The notes under the pieces were generated by a model. That model had not been told where the DNA came from, made no database searches, and saw only the letters and a program-made list of their open reading frames with translations. Below are positions 11,912 through 23,446 of a stretch of DNA of 64,000 bases, piece by piece. Both the position numbers and the translations under genes were made by a program. Origin of the DNA: Mytilus edulis (taxonomy: Eukaryota > Mollusca > Bivalvia > Mytilida > Mytilidae); contig NC_092350.1 in assembly GCF_963676685.1 (NCBI RefSeq), positions 38,654,873 to 38,718,872 on the forward strand. Reading direction: 5' to 3'. Each line of letters begins with the position of its first letter. Position 1 is the first letter of the stretch.

Positions 11912-13088
11912 TTTCAATGAAAATCATTACGCAAATCGATTGTTTTGGATTTTGACAAAAATATCAATACGACCATAAGCAGTTGGGCAAGGTTTTTGTT
12001 TGCACTCTTAAGACAATGTCGTAGTATTCGGCATCAAACCACTACTAGTATATACAAATCGATCCCTGTTTGGTTCTATCAGGGGTACATTAATTGTAAG
12101 ATACACGTTTTCTCATTTATGAAGTCGATCGCTCTTTTTATTCTGGGATATTTTTTTTTTTTTTTTAGATCAAAGAAGATTATGTTGATTCCTTCCTTTT
12201 AATCACCCATTATGCCTATAAAATAATTTGATCTGAATCCCTGAGTCATATATACTTCTATTTTAATTTACAATTACGTACTTGCATACATTAAATCGTG
12301 ACTCGAGGTTTTGAATGCAGTTTCTGGAAATTTTCCCGTAAAAAATGATATATTTGTAAGACTTATCAACACTAATTTCAAGAAAAATGTAAGGGAATTA
12401 ACCGATGATCAATAGACGGCAATAAAATAAATGTACACATGCATTTATATATAAATTTACTATTAAAACACATTAAACGTGATTTCATCTGTATTTTTTT
12501 ATTGCTAATCTGTCTCCATTGAACAAAGGTTTGTGGCACACATTAAAGATGTATGTGATACGTGTTGGAAAATACTGAAAAAGTCCATTTCATCTTGAAA
12601 CCACTAAATTCAAAATGTATTAAAATGTAAGTTTTTTTTAGGGAAAGGTCAAAGTTTTATGTGTTACTAAAAGCATGTGTACAAGGAACGGTAAAGGTTT
12701 TCTAGAAAAACTGACATAAGATATCTCTATTAAATTAAAAATTTTAAACGAAAAAAGAAACCCGCACAGTTAACCGTCACAGTCGTATTTTGTGCTGGCT
12801 CAGCTGCAGCACATCCACAGGATTTAGTAAATTGACTCCCTACCGAACCTTTTACTTCCATAGAATGATCAATACATTTTACGCATGTCATTCATAGTGA
12901 AACTTAATTAACCTCGGGCAAAAATTACCTTTACTACTTGATGTATATGACGTAAAAATAATGTTTTTGTGCAATGATTGAAAGTGATCTTATAGGTTAT
13001 AACACGGAAACCGTACATAAATAAATAATCTACGAGATACACAAACTGGGCTTCACATTCCTGGGACCAACGGCAAGCTTACATCAAA
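11912..13088. other. Upstream region of the Cys/His-rich gene
   Basis: AT-rich with no gene. An ACATAAATAAATAAT stretch (about 13014-13028) lies 60-75 bp ahead of the ATG at 13089 and could serve as a TATA-like element. That is weak evidence in such AT-rich DNA. Confidence 0.3.
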
Positions 13089-13140
13089 ATGCTGAATTTA
13101 TTTTGTACCATCCTTTTGATAGTACCTCACATACTAAAAG
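13089..13140 (+). CDS. Cys/His-rich secreted protein A, exon 1 (signal peptide)
   Basis: An ATG opens 17 codons, MLNLFCTILLIVPHILK, plus one base, then an AAAG|GTAAGG donor at 13141. The segment is a compact hydrophobic signal peptide. The exon ends in phase 1, as required by the acceptor of exon 2 at 15814. It is too short to stand alone; the call rests on signal character, a good donor and matching phase. Confidence 0.7.
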
Positions 13141-16100
13141 GTAAGGTGAACAATACACCATTGTGATAGAGCTGAAAATAGAAACTATTTGTCTTATTCA
13201 AAATGAAATACGCTGTTATATATATGTATGTATTTACAACCTTTCTGTTAAAGTAAAAGTTAAAGTTAATGTTTCAAAAAAGTCAGCCGACAAGACCAAA
13301 ACTCTAAACATTGCTTGATTTCATTATAATTAAACCAGAAGAAAATTTCGCTTTTTAAGATGTAATTAAGCTGCGTAAAATTTAAAGCGACATGCCGCCT
13401 TTCCAGGTGCTTGCAAGACAGTAAATTTTGAACAACTCTACGTGAAGTAACTTATTAAATTGAAAATAAAAATTATCTCGCTGATTTTATTAATTTTACT
13501 TATTCAACTACAATGTTAATGTATGTGTGCAGTAATCCCCCACCCCTTGAAATAAACATTGATTCACTTGCGACATAAAGCTTCTCATACAGCTAGGTTT
13601 ATCGATTAAGAAGGCTCACTTCTCTTTTTACGTTAAATTTTCCAATTAAATTTAGTTTGCAGTAAATGCTTAAATTGTTCAAGAAGAAAAAAAACCTATT
13701 CATTGTCGCGGTTGTAGGTACTTCTTTATACGTTTCACTTGTATAGTCAATATTGGAAAGGTGATAAAAGTCCCAAAAGCGTTATAAAAAATTAAACTGT
13801 TACATTTTGTATTCATAAAATAAAATAAATTGTTTAGACAATATATTCAAAGGAATGGTCTTGGTTCTAAATGCACGGAACGTTGCTGTTTAATTTAATG
13901 TTTTTTGTCATGTTCGAACAACCCCTGCAAATAAAATTTGTAAATTTGTAACTGAAAAACAAAACCAAACTTCACTTCGACAGAATAGTTGATGTAATTT
14001 TTGTTTACCTAGAATTTCACAATATTTATTGAAATTATAGATTTTAGTCACCTTTTACCAGTTCTTTGGGTTTAGGACATATTTACTCTATAGATATAAC
14101 TTCAAAGTATACAAATGAAAGTATAAAGATTCCAAGACGTTTTGAAAGTGTATAATATTGGAACACAAACTTGCGAAAAAATTGTAGATTATATCATTTT
14201 AAACTTGACAAAATGAAATGGGATAGGATAACAAAGCGTCATACTAGTATAACAATTCATTTTAAAAAGGTATGTGAGAACATACGAGGCTTGTGGGACG
14301 CCACACAGTGACATTCAAACAATAGTTTTAGTATACAAATCCTAACATCTATATTTATCATCTTGTTTTGTTATATGACTTACTTATAGACAGTTATTGT
14401 ATTATATATGCAATAAATTATATTTAGATTCACTAATATTATAATTTAACACATGACTGCTGATGTTAACATTGTTCATTGTTTTAAATAAATTATAAAT
14501 TACTAAATCAATGCTACTCGACGTACTGTATTTCTAGGGCATGTTTGAACTTTCAATGTACTTTAACCCATTTAAAGAAAATTGTATTTATCTTAAAGAT
14601 GCAAAACATGTTTTGTAAAAGTAGAAACGTCATTTATTCTCTCGTATGTTCAAATTGTAAAGACTTTTTTTTACATGTAATTGATAGACCAAAATGAACT
14701 GCGGACTACTGGTCCGAGACCACAATTATTTCGTAGTGCATTTCTTTTAGAACATAAATGAAAATAAAAAAAATCCCACCTGCGCTTTCTCAAAGAAACT
14801 TTTACAGTGTGTTGTACTACTTTTGGGACAAATTATATCAAAATTATAGAAAACGTCATCGCCTCAAACTCAAAATATGGACAATTTTATCTTTAGGGCG
14901 TCTTGAAATCTTTTGACAGCTTCCGAAGTGCTATTTTTCAACCTTTTTTACTTGGACCAAATTACTACTTTCCTTTAAAATTCTGGACCCAAACTTTTTT
15001 ACAGTGTAATTTCATCCCCCCTACTTGCAATTTGAGGCATAAAACATGGAGAAATAAATTTGGAAGGGGTATAAAAATTAATGGCAAGTAACCCACTGTC
15101 AACACTAGGGACTATATATATACAACGAAAATCAAGGGACGACAATGGTGGTCTCGGACCTACTGAATGATTGTCAATAGTAGCACACCAACCTTGAAAT
15201 TTAACTATCATCATAAAATTTTGATTCCTTGAATATCATTTTCGTTTAATATTAAGTTTTTTTTTAAATTAGAGAATGACATTAATTGTATATATTTGGT
15301 GAAAATTATGATGCTTATGATATTGGATTTGAGCTGCATGGTATTATAATTTTAATAGATCAAAAGGTTCATTCTGGAATCGTGGATTTTTACTCTAGAA
15401 CTATAATTTCTAGCAGTGTATTTCCCTTTTCGAGCAGTTAACCTGCTTCTCGGCAATGAAGTTTAATACAGAGTCAACGCTAGGCGGATTTTAATCCCTT
15501 TTGATTTAAAGATTCTATTTGGTTTGTGTTAATGAAAAAATTATTGATAGCCTTTTGTCTTAAATCACCAAATTCTATTTATACAGCTGGAAATCTTTGT
15601 TTATTAATGTTACACATAGCTATATACTAGTAACTATCTCTCAACATTGTTCTGCACTGCAGCGCATCAGGATTTATACCAGTACACCTGATAGCAGCCC
15701 ATTTGTAATTAAGAATCAGACTATAGCTTTTCGAAGTAAGTTTCAAGAAAGTCATATTCTATTATGGTGATAGGTGGATATTTTATATGAAAATTATAAA
15801 ATTTATATTTCAGGTCAAGAAAACATTAAAGATGGTAAGATAACAGGTTCGTTACAGATTACATGCCCAAAAATATCTTGTGAACTTCATCACTTTCCAC
15901 AGGAACACTGCAAAGTTCAGACATTCATTATGTACCATGGTGTTAAGTGTCCGAGTTGTGTAGAGGATATTTGTCATGGTTCACAAGTGGTGGCTGATTC
16001 ACTGATTGGAGATGTCACTCAAGTAAACATCAACACAGTAGACAACACGAATGCTAACACAGGAAAACTTCAAAAGAAATGGAATAAACCCAGTTATATC

Positions 16101-17577
16101 AATAGATTAGGTTCTATATTTGGAAAGAATCCTAGTGTTGAAAGTCTGAGACATTCTTTGGAGCCAGGAAATGAAAGAACAAGAAATAATCAGCAAATGC
16201 AAGGGCAAAGCTTAGTGCCTGTGAATTCAAAAGGTATATGTTTTGTAAAAAAGATAAAACCTACGTGCATTTCAATTTAAAAAATTTTGTTTTGTAAATT
16301 ATCGAACCATAAATGCAACAGAAATATTCTCATTGGTAAAAATAAATATAAGGTATATGTTAAATATTAGGCTGAACAGATACGTTACATTGATCTATGA
16401 GGGCCCTCATGGGGTTTTTCATTATGTGATTACTTGGCCGTTTTTTTAATGATTATTTGATTATTAAGCCAAATATTTCATGATTATTTGATTACCTAGG
16501 ACTGTATTTTTAGTTTATGATTATTTGATTACTAAAGATAAGCAAATATTTAATGATTATGTGATTATATTGGCAAAAAAATGGTGATTATGTGATTACT
16601 AGGACCCCCCATGAGGGGCCTCATCTATTGTCGGTTTTGATGTTATTATAATCTCTTTGAATAATTTTTTTATTCGTTTCTCTTTACTTCCAGGTATGGA
16701 CACGTTACAACCAAAGCCACACATTAAATGTCCGGAAATAGAATGTCATCATCACCATCAGCCCAAAGCTCACTGCATGGTTGATTCGTACTTTATATAC
16801 CATGATGAAAAGTGTAAAGGATGTATCGAGGATATTTGCCTCGGTTCACATATTGTGGATGAGAACTTGATAGGTAAAAATAAAAGTCAAAATTTATCAA
16901 AACCTGAAACACTACATCTTACGAATCAAGGAGTTGGAAACAGAATGACATCTGGAAATTGGAAATCAGGAAACTCACAGCCTTCATTGATAGAAAGACA
17001 CAGGCATGGCAGTAATGGACAAACACACCAAGAACCACATCATACTAACCATCATCAAGAAGACAGAATATCTGGAAATTGGAGATCAGGACACTCCCAG
17101 CCTCTAGTGTCTGAGAGACATATTCAAAATCGAAACGGACAAATAAATCAGGAACATTTGATCTCCAACCAAGGAACTAGAGGCAGAATATTGTCCAGTG
17201 ATTGGAGATCACGAAACCCTCAGCCTCTTGTGACAGAGAGAACTGTCCAAAACAGTAATGGACAATTAGATTTGCCTGGAAATCCATTTTTCAGCGGAGG
17301 AGCACATACTAACTTTAGAAATAAACTCCTTGGTGTACAAACAAATGAACCTGTCAATTCAAGACAAGGATTTGGTAAAAACTCGAATCCTAATTCATCT
17401 GTAAATATTCCAGCAAGTTTACCAAACGGACAAAATACAAAAAATAAGGAAGAAAGCATAGTTGTTGTAGACCAAAATCAATCTACCTTCACCAGAAAGG
17501 ATCGGGGGATAGGGAGATTTAGAGGCAAGGGGAGATCATATCTACAAAGCTTGTTTCACCCGGCATTTACTGGTTAA
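13089..17577 (+). CDS. Secreted Cys/His-rich two-domain protein A, unrecognised family (451 aa)
   Basis: The three exons 13089-13140, 15814-16233 and 16694-17577 give 451 residues. Residues 1-17 are a signal peptide. Two copies of a six-cysteine domain follow, one per exon, with identical spacing C-x4-C-x9-C-x12-C-x2-C-x4-C: Cys35/40/50/63/66/71 and Cys170/175/185/198/201/206. Both share a His-rich loop before Cys3, a Y-H before Cys4, and [VI]EDIC. The second domain has CHHHHQ. The exon 3 tail has three degenerate W-[KR]-x-[GR]-x-[SP]-Q-P repeats about 50 residues apart and ends in a conserved LQSLFHPAF. I do not know this family. Secretion is well supported; disulfide bonding and metal binding are inferences. 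A paralogue lies 7 kb downstream. Confidence 0.75.
13141..15813 (+). other. Intron 1 of gene A
   Basis: A 2.67-kb phase-1 intron from GTAAGG to TTTCAG. It is AT-rich, with no repeat I can name and no exon-like frame. Confidence 0.6.
15814..16233 (+). CDS. Cys/His-rich secreted protein A, exon 2 (Cys domain 1)
   Basis: Bounded by ATATTTCAG and an AAAAG|GTATATG donor. It is 420 bp, phase 1 on both sides, so the exon can be inserted, skipped or duplicated without changing frame. It holds domain 1 (CPKISC...HCKV...KCPSCVEDIC) and a basic tail with YINRLGSIFGK. The first 57 residues differ from the paralogous exon at 23039 at about 7 positions, while the tail has diverged much more. Confidence 0.8.
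16399..16622. mobile_element. 224-bp MITE in intron 2 of gene A
   Basis: The ends are inverted: GAGGGCCCTCATGGGG at 16399 against CCCCATGAGGGGCCTC ending 16622, with one mismatch. Both are flanked by ATCTAT (16393-16398 and 16623-16628), a 6-bp target-site duplication. The interior is built of repeated TGATTATNTGATTA motifs. The paralogous intron (23447-23669) lacks it, and this insertion accounts for nearly all the length difference (460 against 223 bp). Confidence 0.8.
16694..17577 (+). CDS. Cys/His-rich secreted protein A, exon 3 (Cys domain 2 and repeat tail)
   Basis: It begins after CTTCCAG in phase 1 (G|GTATGG) and ends at TAA 17575-17577. Domain 2 (CPEIEC, HHHHQPKAHC, KCKGCIEDIC) is followed by three W-containing repeats (NWKSGNSQP, NWRSGHSQP, DWRSRNPQP) and a basic C-terminus ending LFHPAFTG. 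The His clusters HHHH and HHTNHH are visible. No membrane segment is seen. Confidence 0.8.
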
Positions 17578-19172
17578 TATTTATAATGCTCATTATGTAG
17601 TTGTATTTCTACTTTGCGTAGAAGTGTAACTATTATATTTAGATCGCTGAAAATCCAATTCGTTCTCATGTATTACACAGATTTTATTATTTATGATGTA
17701 TATGTCAAAAATTGGGGTCATTTTTTATTCGACTACTTAAAAAAATTATTAACCATTAAATTTTGTAAATTGAATCGAAATATACCATATATATTTAATT
17801 GGTTGCAATAGGAGGCCCGAATGTATAAATATTATTGGATGTAATATATCCAAGCCATAATTATTCATGCCAACTATATTATAAACTCTTTACAAAGCTT
17901 ATTAACGAGTTGAATGCTATCAATATCAAAACAAACCTTGTCTTTTATATGGATATTATTCATTTAGATTTAGTTTAAACAATATTTTATTTTCAAAAAG
18001 TGCACGAAATATAATTATACAATATAAATACAGGGATTCGGAAACAAGAAAAACTTATATAAATCCGTCTCCCTTAAGATTTGGTTTCAGGTAACCTTTT
18101 TTTGTTTGTTTAACCTAGATGTTCAAGTCAATGTCGTTCGGTTTAAGTTACATTGTTGGTGATATTATATTTTCATATTTGTTTAATGTGTCTTCCAATT
18201 TTTAAACACATGTCTGTAGCACTTACATTATAGGAACATAACAGGCTTAATTTTTCAGAACAGTGTAATATTTATGTTTTAAATATTAGACATTCTTGCT
18301 GGCATTTAACAGTTTGCTTCTTGCTTCTTGCTTCCCATTTACTCGCAATTTTGATATCTTTTTTGGTCATTGACTAGAGATGAATCCTGTCTTTTTTTTC
18401 ATTTTGAGAGATTAGAGTGAGGGTAACTTAATAAGGTTACACAAAAAGAGTTCATTCAGATTATTTATAAGCAATAGCTGAAGTCTATGCCTACTATATA
18501 TTAGAACTTATTATTTGTTGTATTTTTGCGAGCACTACCAAAATGAAGGTTCGTTTTAAGTGATGTCTGAGTATTGCAGTAACAATCAAAAGCAAGTTAA
18601 GTATACTTTTTTGTGACTTGCATTGCTGTCATTATGCGGCACACTTTCATGTTTGTGTGAGACATTTCTTGAGTACTCTTGTTAAGATGTAAATTTAATG
18701 TATTTTGATAAAGACTGTCCGCTGTTAAAATTCGGACTTAGGAGTGAATAGAGCAGTCAAACAACAAATCTTATGCAAACATCTATTTGTTATAATAATA
18801 GAAACTATCAGTATTCTTATTACTACACTAAAACATCAACGAAACAGACAAAATGAGGTCGAAACTCGAGCCAAAAAGGCATTTTTTTTTATCCATGTTA
18901 CCATAAAAGCAGGTATGCCGGATAACTCAGAACGTTAGAAAAACCAAGAACGCCTCAAACGTACGTAAATGCTGGTGCATGGTAGTAACACTTGCTATAA
19001 CAGCTGACATGTACAACATGTTTTAAGAAAAATATTAACCGCATAATTCTTTTCACATACTTAATATTATACTTGGAAAATTGCAAAAAACAAACAAATT
19101 GTACAGCAATCTAATGAGGAGTTGATACAAGACATATGTTAAGACATGTGATTCATACCATACATTTTTTAC
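17578..19172. other. 3' flank of gene A inside the duplication
   Basis: It holds no gene. Several stretches align to 24572-26575. AATAAA-like polyadenylation signals are not distinctive in this AT-rich context. Confidence 0.4.
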
Positions 19173-19176
19173 TTAA

Positions 19177-19541
19177 GGATGTTCGCTCCTGTTTGAAAAA
19201 GAAGCTTTTTTAAAAGATTATTGTTAATTGTTAATTGATAATATCAAAATAACGGAAACTAAAATAAAAAATGAAAGGTCTGTGTCCTCGTATTTGAGGT
19301 ATGATTAATTGAAAATTTGGCGGTAAATGATTCACCCGGGATTTTTCATTCATTCAACACTGGTACATTTATTATCTTCCAAAAACTATGGAAAAATAAC
19401 TAGGATTTTTATAAGATTTGAAAAAAAATCGGGTGAACAAAATAAAATTGTACAGAGAAAAGAAAGGGGTTAGCCGGCCAAATTTTAATGCCACTTCATG
19501 GATAACTAAAACTAAACTAAAAAAAAAAGTAGCGAACATCT
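19177..19541. mobile_element. TTAA-flanked MITE, 365 bp
   Basis: TTAA stands at 19173-19176 and 19542-19545. The inverted ends are GGATGTTCGCTCCT and, read inward from the right, AGATGTTCGCTACT. The paralogous site at 26576-26579 has a single TTAA with matching flanks on both sides, an empty site. TTAA duplication is the mark of piggyBac-type insertion; the short non-coding interior makes it non-autonomous. Confidence 0.8.
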
Positions 19542-19545
19542 TTAA

Positions 19546-20369
19546 ATATATATTCTTCAGGTCTTGACTCCAACCACATCATATTTGAATGGTGGTTTTG
19601 TTTTCTCTTAATCGATTTATAACTTGTGAACACTGTTACTGTTGTCTTTATATAAACCAAAATTCAGCTGCGGTACTTACTATCTCTCTTACTAAGAAAG
19701 ATATAGTACATTCAACAACAAAGGAATTTATCATTTAACCAAAAAAGAACCAACCAGTGTTGCTAAATTGTGAAATGATATATCAGAAAATATGTTATTC
19801 ATGTTCAGCTGAGAATTGATTCCAGAACATACTGCCAATTTAATTCCGGTATTATATGAACAAATTTGCGATACGATTTAGTTAAGAGCTGACCGAAATT
19901 CTAGAATTGACCGAAAGGCAGGGCGTTGCATTATATACATGTTAACGTTGATTTGAATAAAATATAAACACAGAAAATGTGTATATAAGCAAATATACTT
20001 TTGAAGAAATTCGGTAAATTAACGATCATTGTTCACTTGCATTCATATACATTTCTGTTTACACGCACATTTTTCATCTGAACGTATTGATGCATACATA
20101 TATATGTTGGCATACATTGACACATGTGTGCATTTGAGCAAGAAATGAATGAATTGTTGTCTATATTTTTGCCTCAACTATTATTGTTGTAATGTCTCAC
20201 TGCTTATCAAAAACACCCTTTTATCCTTTTAACAAAGATTGTAAAAATGTAAAATTGATTCTGAATTATGAATTCGCTTTAACATTTATCACCATGAACT
20301 GAGAGCTTGAAGCAAATCCTTCTTAATTTTCGAATCTTCACACTTCAACGGTCATTCAACAATAACAAA
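19546..20369. other. AT-rich spacer, nothing recognised
   Basis: Only the first ~80 bases still align to the second duplication copy. No gene or clear repeat is seen. Confidence 0.35.
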
Positions 20370-20600
20370 AACTGTACCAGTTTTTCTGCACCAGATACGC
20401 ATTTCGACAATCAATGTCCCTTCAAAGATGATCGGTGCTAAAATATTTAAAAATCCAAAGCTTATTAAAAGGGAGAAGAGAAATAACCCAAAATGGAAAA
20501 CAAATGTGTAGCCAAAACAGGCCAAATAAGACGACCTTGGCACGAGAGAGAGGTACATTCCTTAATCTTAAAGTTACAGAAAATCGGGGTTTTCAGGTAC
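20370..20600 (+). repeat. Dispersed repeat family 2, copy 2
   Basis: It shares ordered landmarks with 4558-4800: a 'ttctgcaccagatacgcatt' opening, 'tcgacaatcaatgtc', an 'aaagcttatt' stretch, and 'gagagaggtacattccttaat' near its end. Confidence 0.65.
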
Positions 20601-20718
20601 AATAAATTAGTACGAATTAAGAATAATAATTGACACTAGCAGTACAATGCATTTTGATATGTATTTAAATACTAATCCTGGTTTGCAATCAATGGCGTGA
20701 AGGATATGATATTGCAAC

Positions 20719-21135
20719 TTGATCGGATGTGTCTTGAATATCTGCCTATATAATTTTTCTGGCGATAATGATGTAAAGCATGTTCACAACAAACCTGATT
20801 ACAAATTTCTGGAAGCCATGAAAATGCTCCAAAAATATCATACAGTACCAGATTGTGTTAGTATAGATAAGTATTTAGTAAACAGGAGGTTAGGGATTGA
20901 TATATCTGAAAACGAATCACTACGTATGTGCACTTGCATGTATGAAGCTGGATTCCAAATATTAGAAATTTCTGATTTACAATTTCTGAGAGAAACCCGA
21001 AGTCGCTGTCATGCATGGTCATTATGTGCCAGAATAGAAAAGAAGTTGAGGATCGATGATCTGAAACCACTTAACAATGTAAAGCTTGTTCACTTGAAGC
21101 CTGACGAAAAAATATCGGACAGGTCTGATCTGTAG
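20719..21135 (+). CDS. Orphan 138-codon frame with an internal 102-codon repeat
   Basis: The open frame runs from 20719 to TAG at 21135; the first ATG is at 20818. Composition looks protein-like (balanced charged residues, six cysteines) rather than AT-rich noise. The N-terminal NDVKHVHNKPDYK (DNA from 20767) and C-terminal NNVKLVHLKPDEK (from 21073) are copies 306 bp apart, as if the frame were one full unit plus the start of the next. No signal peptide is seen and I recognise no family. It could be an exon of a repeat-domain gene or a fragment left from one. It lies between the two gene copies on the same strand. Confidence 0.4.
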   Translation: MIGCVLNICLYNFSGDNDVKHVHNKPDYKFLEAMKMLQKYHTVPDCVSIDKYLVNRRLGIDISENESLRMCTCMYEAGFQILEISDLQFLRETRSRCHAWSLCARIEKKLRIDDLKPLNNVKLVHLKPDEKISDRSDL

Positions 21136-22369
21136 TTCCTGGGAAAAATTGACCAGGGCAGACATTCTATACACGGCAATTATGTTTGAGAAAATATTTT
21201 TTTAACAGAAAGCTGAAAATAGATAAGACTTGAACCGCACTTCACAGTTTAGCATTATCATGTTCGAATGAAGCTTGAAAACAATTTTCATGAATCGCTG
21301 ACCAGTAGCTCATGAAAAAAAGTGCAACGAAGATTTCAATGGGACGAAATGACATACGAACGGACACACATTTTGATAGACAGACATGAACGAAACAGTA
21401 TAACTCCAACTTCTTAGAAGTAATCATAAAATTATGATGAAGAACATCCCACTAAAAAGGGATGATATCTTAGAAATTGAGAAATGCAGTATCGATGAAA
21501 AATAGTTCCATCAAACTGGGAACATGTCCATTAAAAAGAAAACAATCTTAAATTCTTCTATTCATGCTTTATCAACGGTAAAATTAAAACTTTAGTTTGC
21601 GTAGAACAGTGCAATCATATAAATTGTTGTATGTCTTATAAATGAATTCTAGATTAAAAGCTAAACTATGACTTTAGCAATCATATTCTACGATCAACAA
21701 AGTCGTAAATAAAATTTCGGATATTTCAAAGTAAAATTATGAATAGTATATATAGACACGTGTTTATAGAGCAACGTACTCCATTTTTGAAACTTTTCAT
21801 TGTTGTGTTGTTGTTTATTGTTTTTACTCTGACATCTCTTTTTCAGACACATTTCGTCAACTGAGAAACATGTAGCAAAAAATTCAATTAAACACTGAAT
21901 TCAAACTATTATAAAGTCGCCATGAGCTAAGAACCTACCCCCAATATTTCATTGTTCTTAATTTGTTTTTTGACTTACATCAAAAATACTTCATACTTTT
22001 ACACAAAGTCGTATATCCTTCCGCTATATATTCGAAAGTTAGAAACAAAATATGCACGAGCTGTACAATGCATTATGCTGTGCTTTTTGAAACTCATTAT
22101 ATTTTGCTAATAATGACATGAACGATACATAGTGCAACTGGATGAAATGCGATGTTACTATCTTTCTATCTACATATTTTTGAAGGATTACGATGCAAAC
22201 GGTACTAGAATTTGATAACATTGATTTTAAGTTCACGTTTTGTCTTGAAAAACAAAAATATTTCACGTAATATTTAGAGGCAATTTACAACAAGTGACCT
22301 AAATGTAAGGTGTAGGAAGAAACTGACTAATTAATGTCAATTTAAAGCATACATTAATCAAGCCGTTAA
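21136..22369. other. AT-rich spacer, nothing recognised
   Basis: No supported gene. I looked here and up to 23038 for a signal-peptide exon for gene B and found none with a matching phase-1 donor. Confidence 0.35.
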
Positions 22370-22720
22370 GTTTCTTTTTTAGTTTTTATTTCGTTACTAT
22401 GCAGTATGGGCTTTGCTCATTGATGAAGGCCGTACAGTTACATATAGTTGTTTATTTCTGTGTCATTTGGTTTGTTGTGACGAGTTGTCTCATTGGCAAT
22501 CATACCACATCTTCTTTTCTATAAATACACATGTTTGAATATTGTAATAGGTCTTGAATGACTTTTAATGTATTACTTGAAACACCCAGTAATTAGATTT
22601 TGATTACAATATGGGAAAGTGTGATATCTGGAAATGTCTGGTAATATCTGATGACCTGTAAGTGACCCTCTGCTGTTGTTTTTTATTTGGTCGGGTTGTT
22701 GTCTCTTTGACAGATTCCCC
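22370..22720 (-). repeat. Dispersed repeat family 4 (minus orientation)
   Basis: The segments 'gctcattgatgaaggccgta', 'agttgtctcattggcaatca' and 'tgacctgtaagtgaccctctgc' are landmarks of a mussel repeat. The last is the reverse complement of sequence at about 30286-30343. The plus-strand frame starting at 22662 is part of this repeat. Confidence 0.65.
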
Positions 22721-23038
22721 ATTTCCATTCTCAATTTTATTATTACATAATTTTCTGATTAGTCTTTATAGTATACTATCAACGGATTGTCCTTACAAAG
22801 TCTTCGGGTTATATCATGGATTTCAGAATATTCTTTTCAGTGTCGAAACATTTTATAGACAGTCATTGCATTTAAATATGATAAGTATTGTCAAGAACAT
22901 TGCTTGCTTTTAACATAAAATCTAGGTCAGTGATCACCTAACTTGTGATGAGAGCCGCCGAAAATACTTACACTTTGTCACATATCATTTTGGAATGTGT
23001 TCATGTGTACAAGATTATATAAAGCAAATATATTTCAG

Positions 23039-23446
23039 GTCATCAATTCATCAGCAATGAAAAGATAACAGGTTCGTTACAGATTACATGCCCAGAAATA
23101 TCTTGCGAACTTCATCATTTTCCACAAGAACACTGCAAAGTCCAGACATTCTTTATGTACCATGGTGCATCGTGCCAGAGTTGTGTAGAGGACATTTGTC
23201 ATGGTTCACAAGTGGTGCCTGCTTCCCTAATTGGGAATACTTCTCAAGTGCAAAACCTCCAAAAAACAGACAATTCAAATGAAGTCACTCCAAACCAAAA
23301 ACAGACATTGCGTGTAGTCAATTATATCAATAAATTATGGACTTTGTTTGGAAACAATCTGAGAAAAGCGTTTAAATCAGGATATTCAAGGACGAGACGT
23401 AACCAACGAATGCAAGGATACGGAATAGTGCCTGTTTATGCAAAAG
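23039..23446 (+). CDS. Cys/His-rich protein B, Cys domain 1 exon
   Basis: Follows ATATTTCAG and ends before GTATGTTT (donor at 23447). It is 408 bp, phase 1 at both ends, and open throughout. The domain CPEISC...HCKV...ASCQSCVEDIC keeps all six cysteines and all spacings of gene A. The tail YINKLWTLFGNN and a basic RTRRNQR segment parallel gene A exon 2. There is no in-frame start or signal within the exon, so an upstream exon is required. Confidence 0.75.

Larger units (their letters stand above)
15780..19600 (+). repeat. Segmental duplication, copy 1
   Basis: Matches 23.0-26.64 kb in the same orientation and order: both coding exons, the 3' flank ('gctcattatg', 'ttagatcg..gaaatcc'), a 'ttcggactTaggagtgaat' stretch near 18732 (partner 25877), 'tattaaccgcataat' near 19035 (partner 26448), and sequence on both sides of the TTAA at 19173. 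The offset runs from 6.98 to 7.41 kb because of indels. The outer boundaries are not sharply defined. Confidence 0.8.

Noticed and set aside
11697..11927. Pro/Tyr/Thr-rich minus-strand frames
   Set aside because: Produced by the 26-bp minisatellite; overlapping frames all read the same repeat.
22662..22913. 83-codon plus-strand frame
   Set aside because: Its start lies in a dispersed repeat seen inverted at 30.3 kb.
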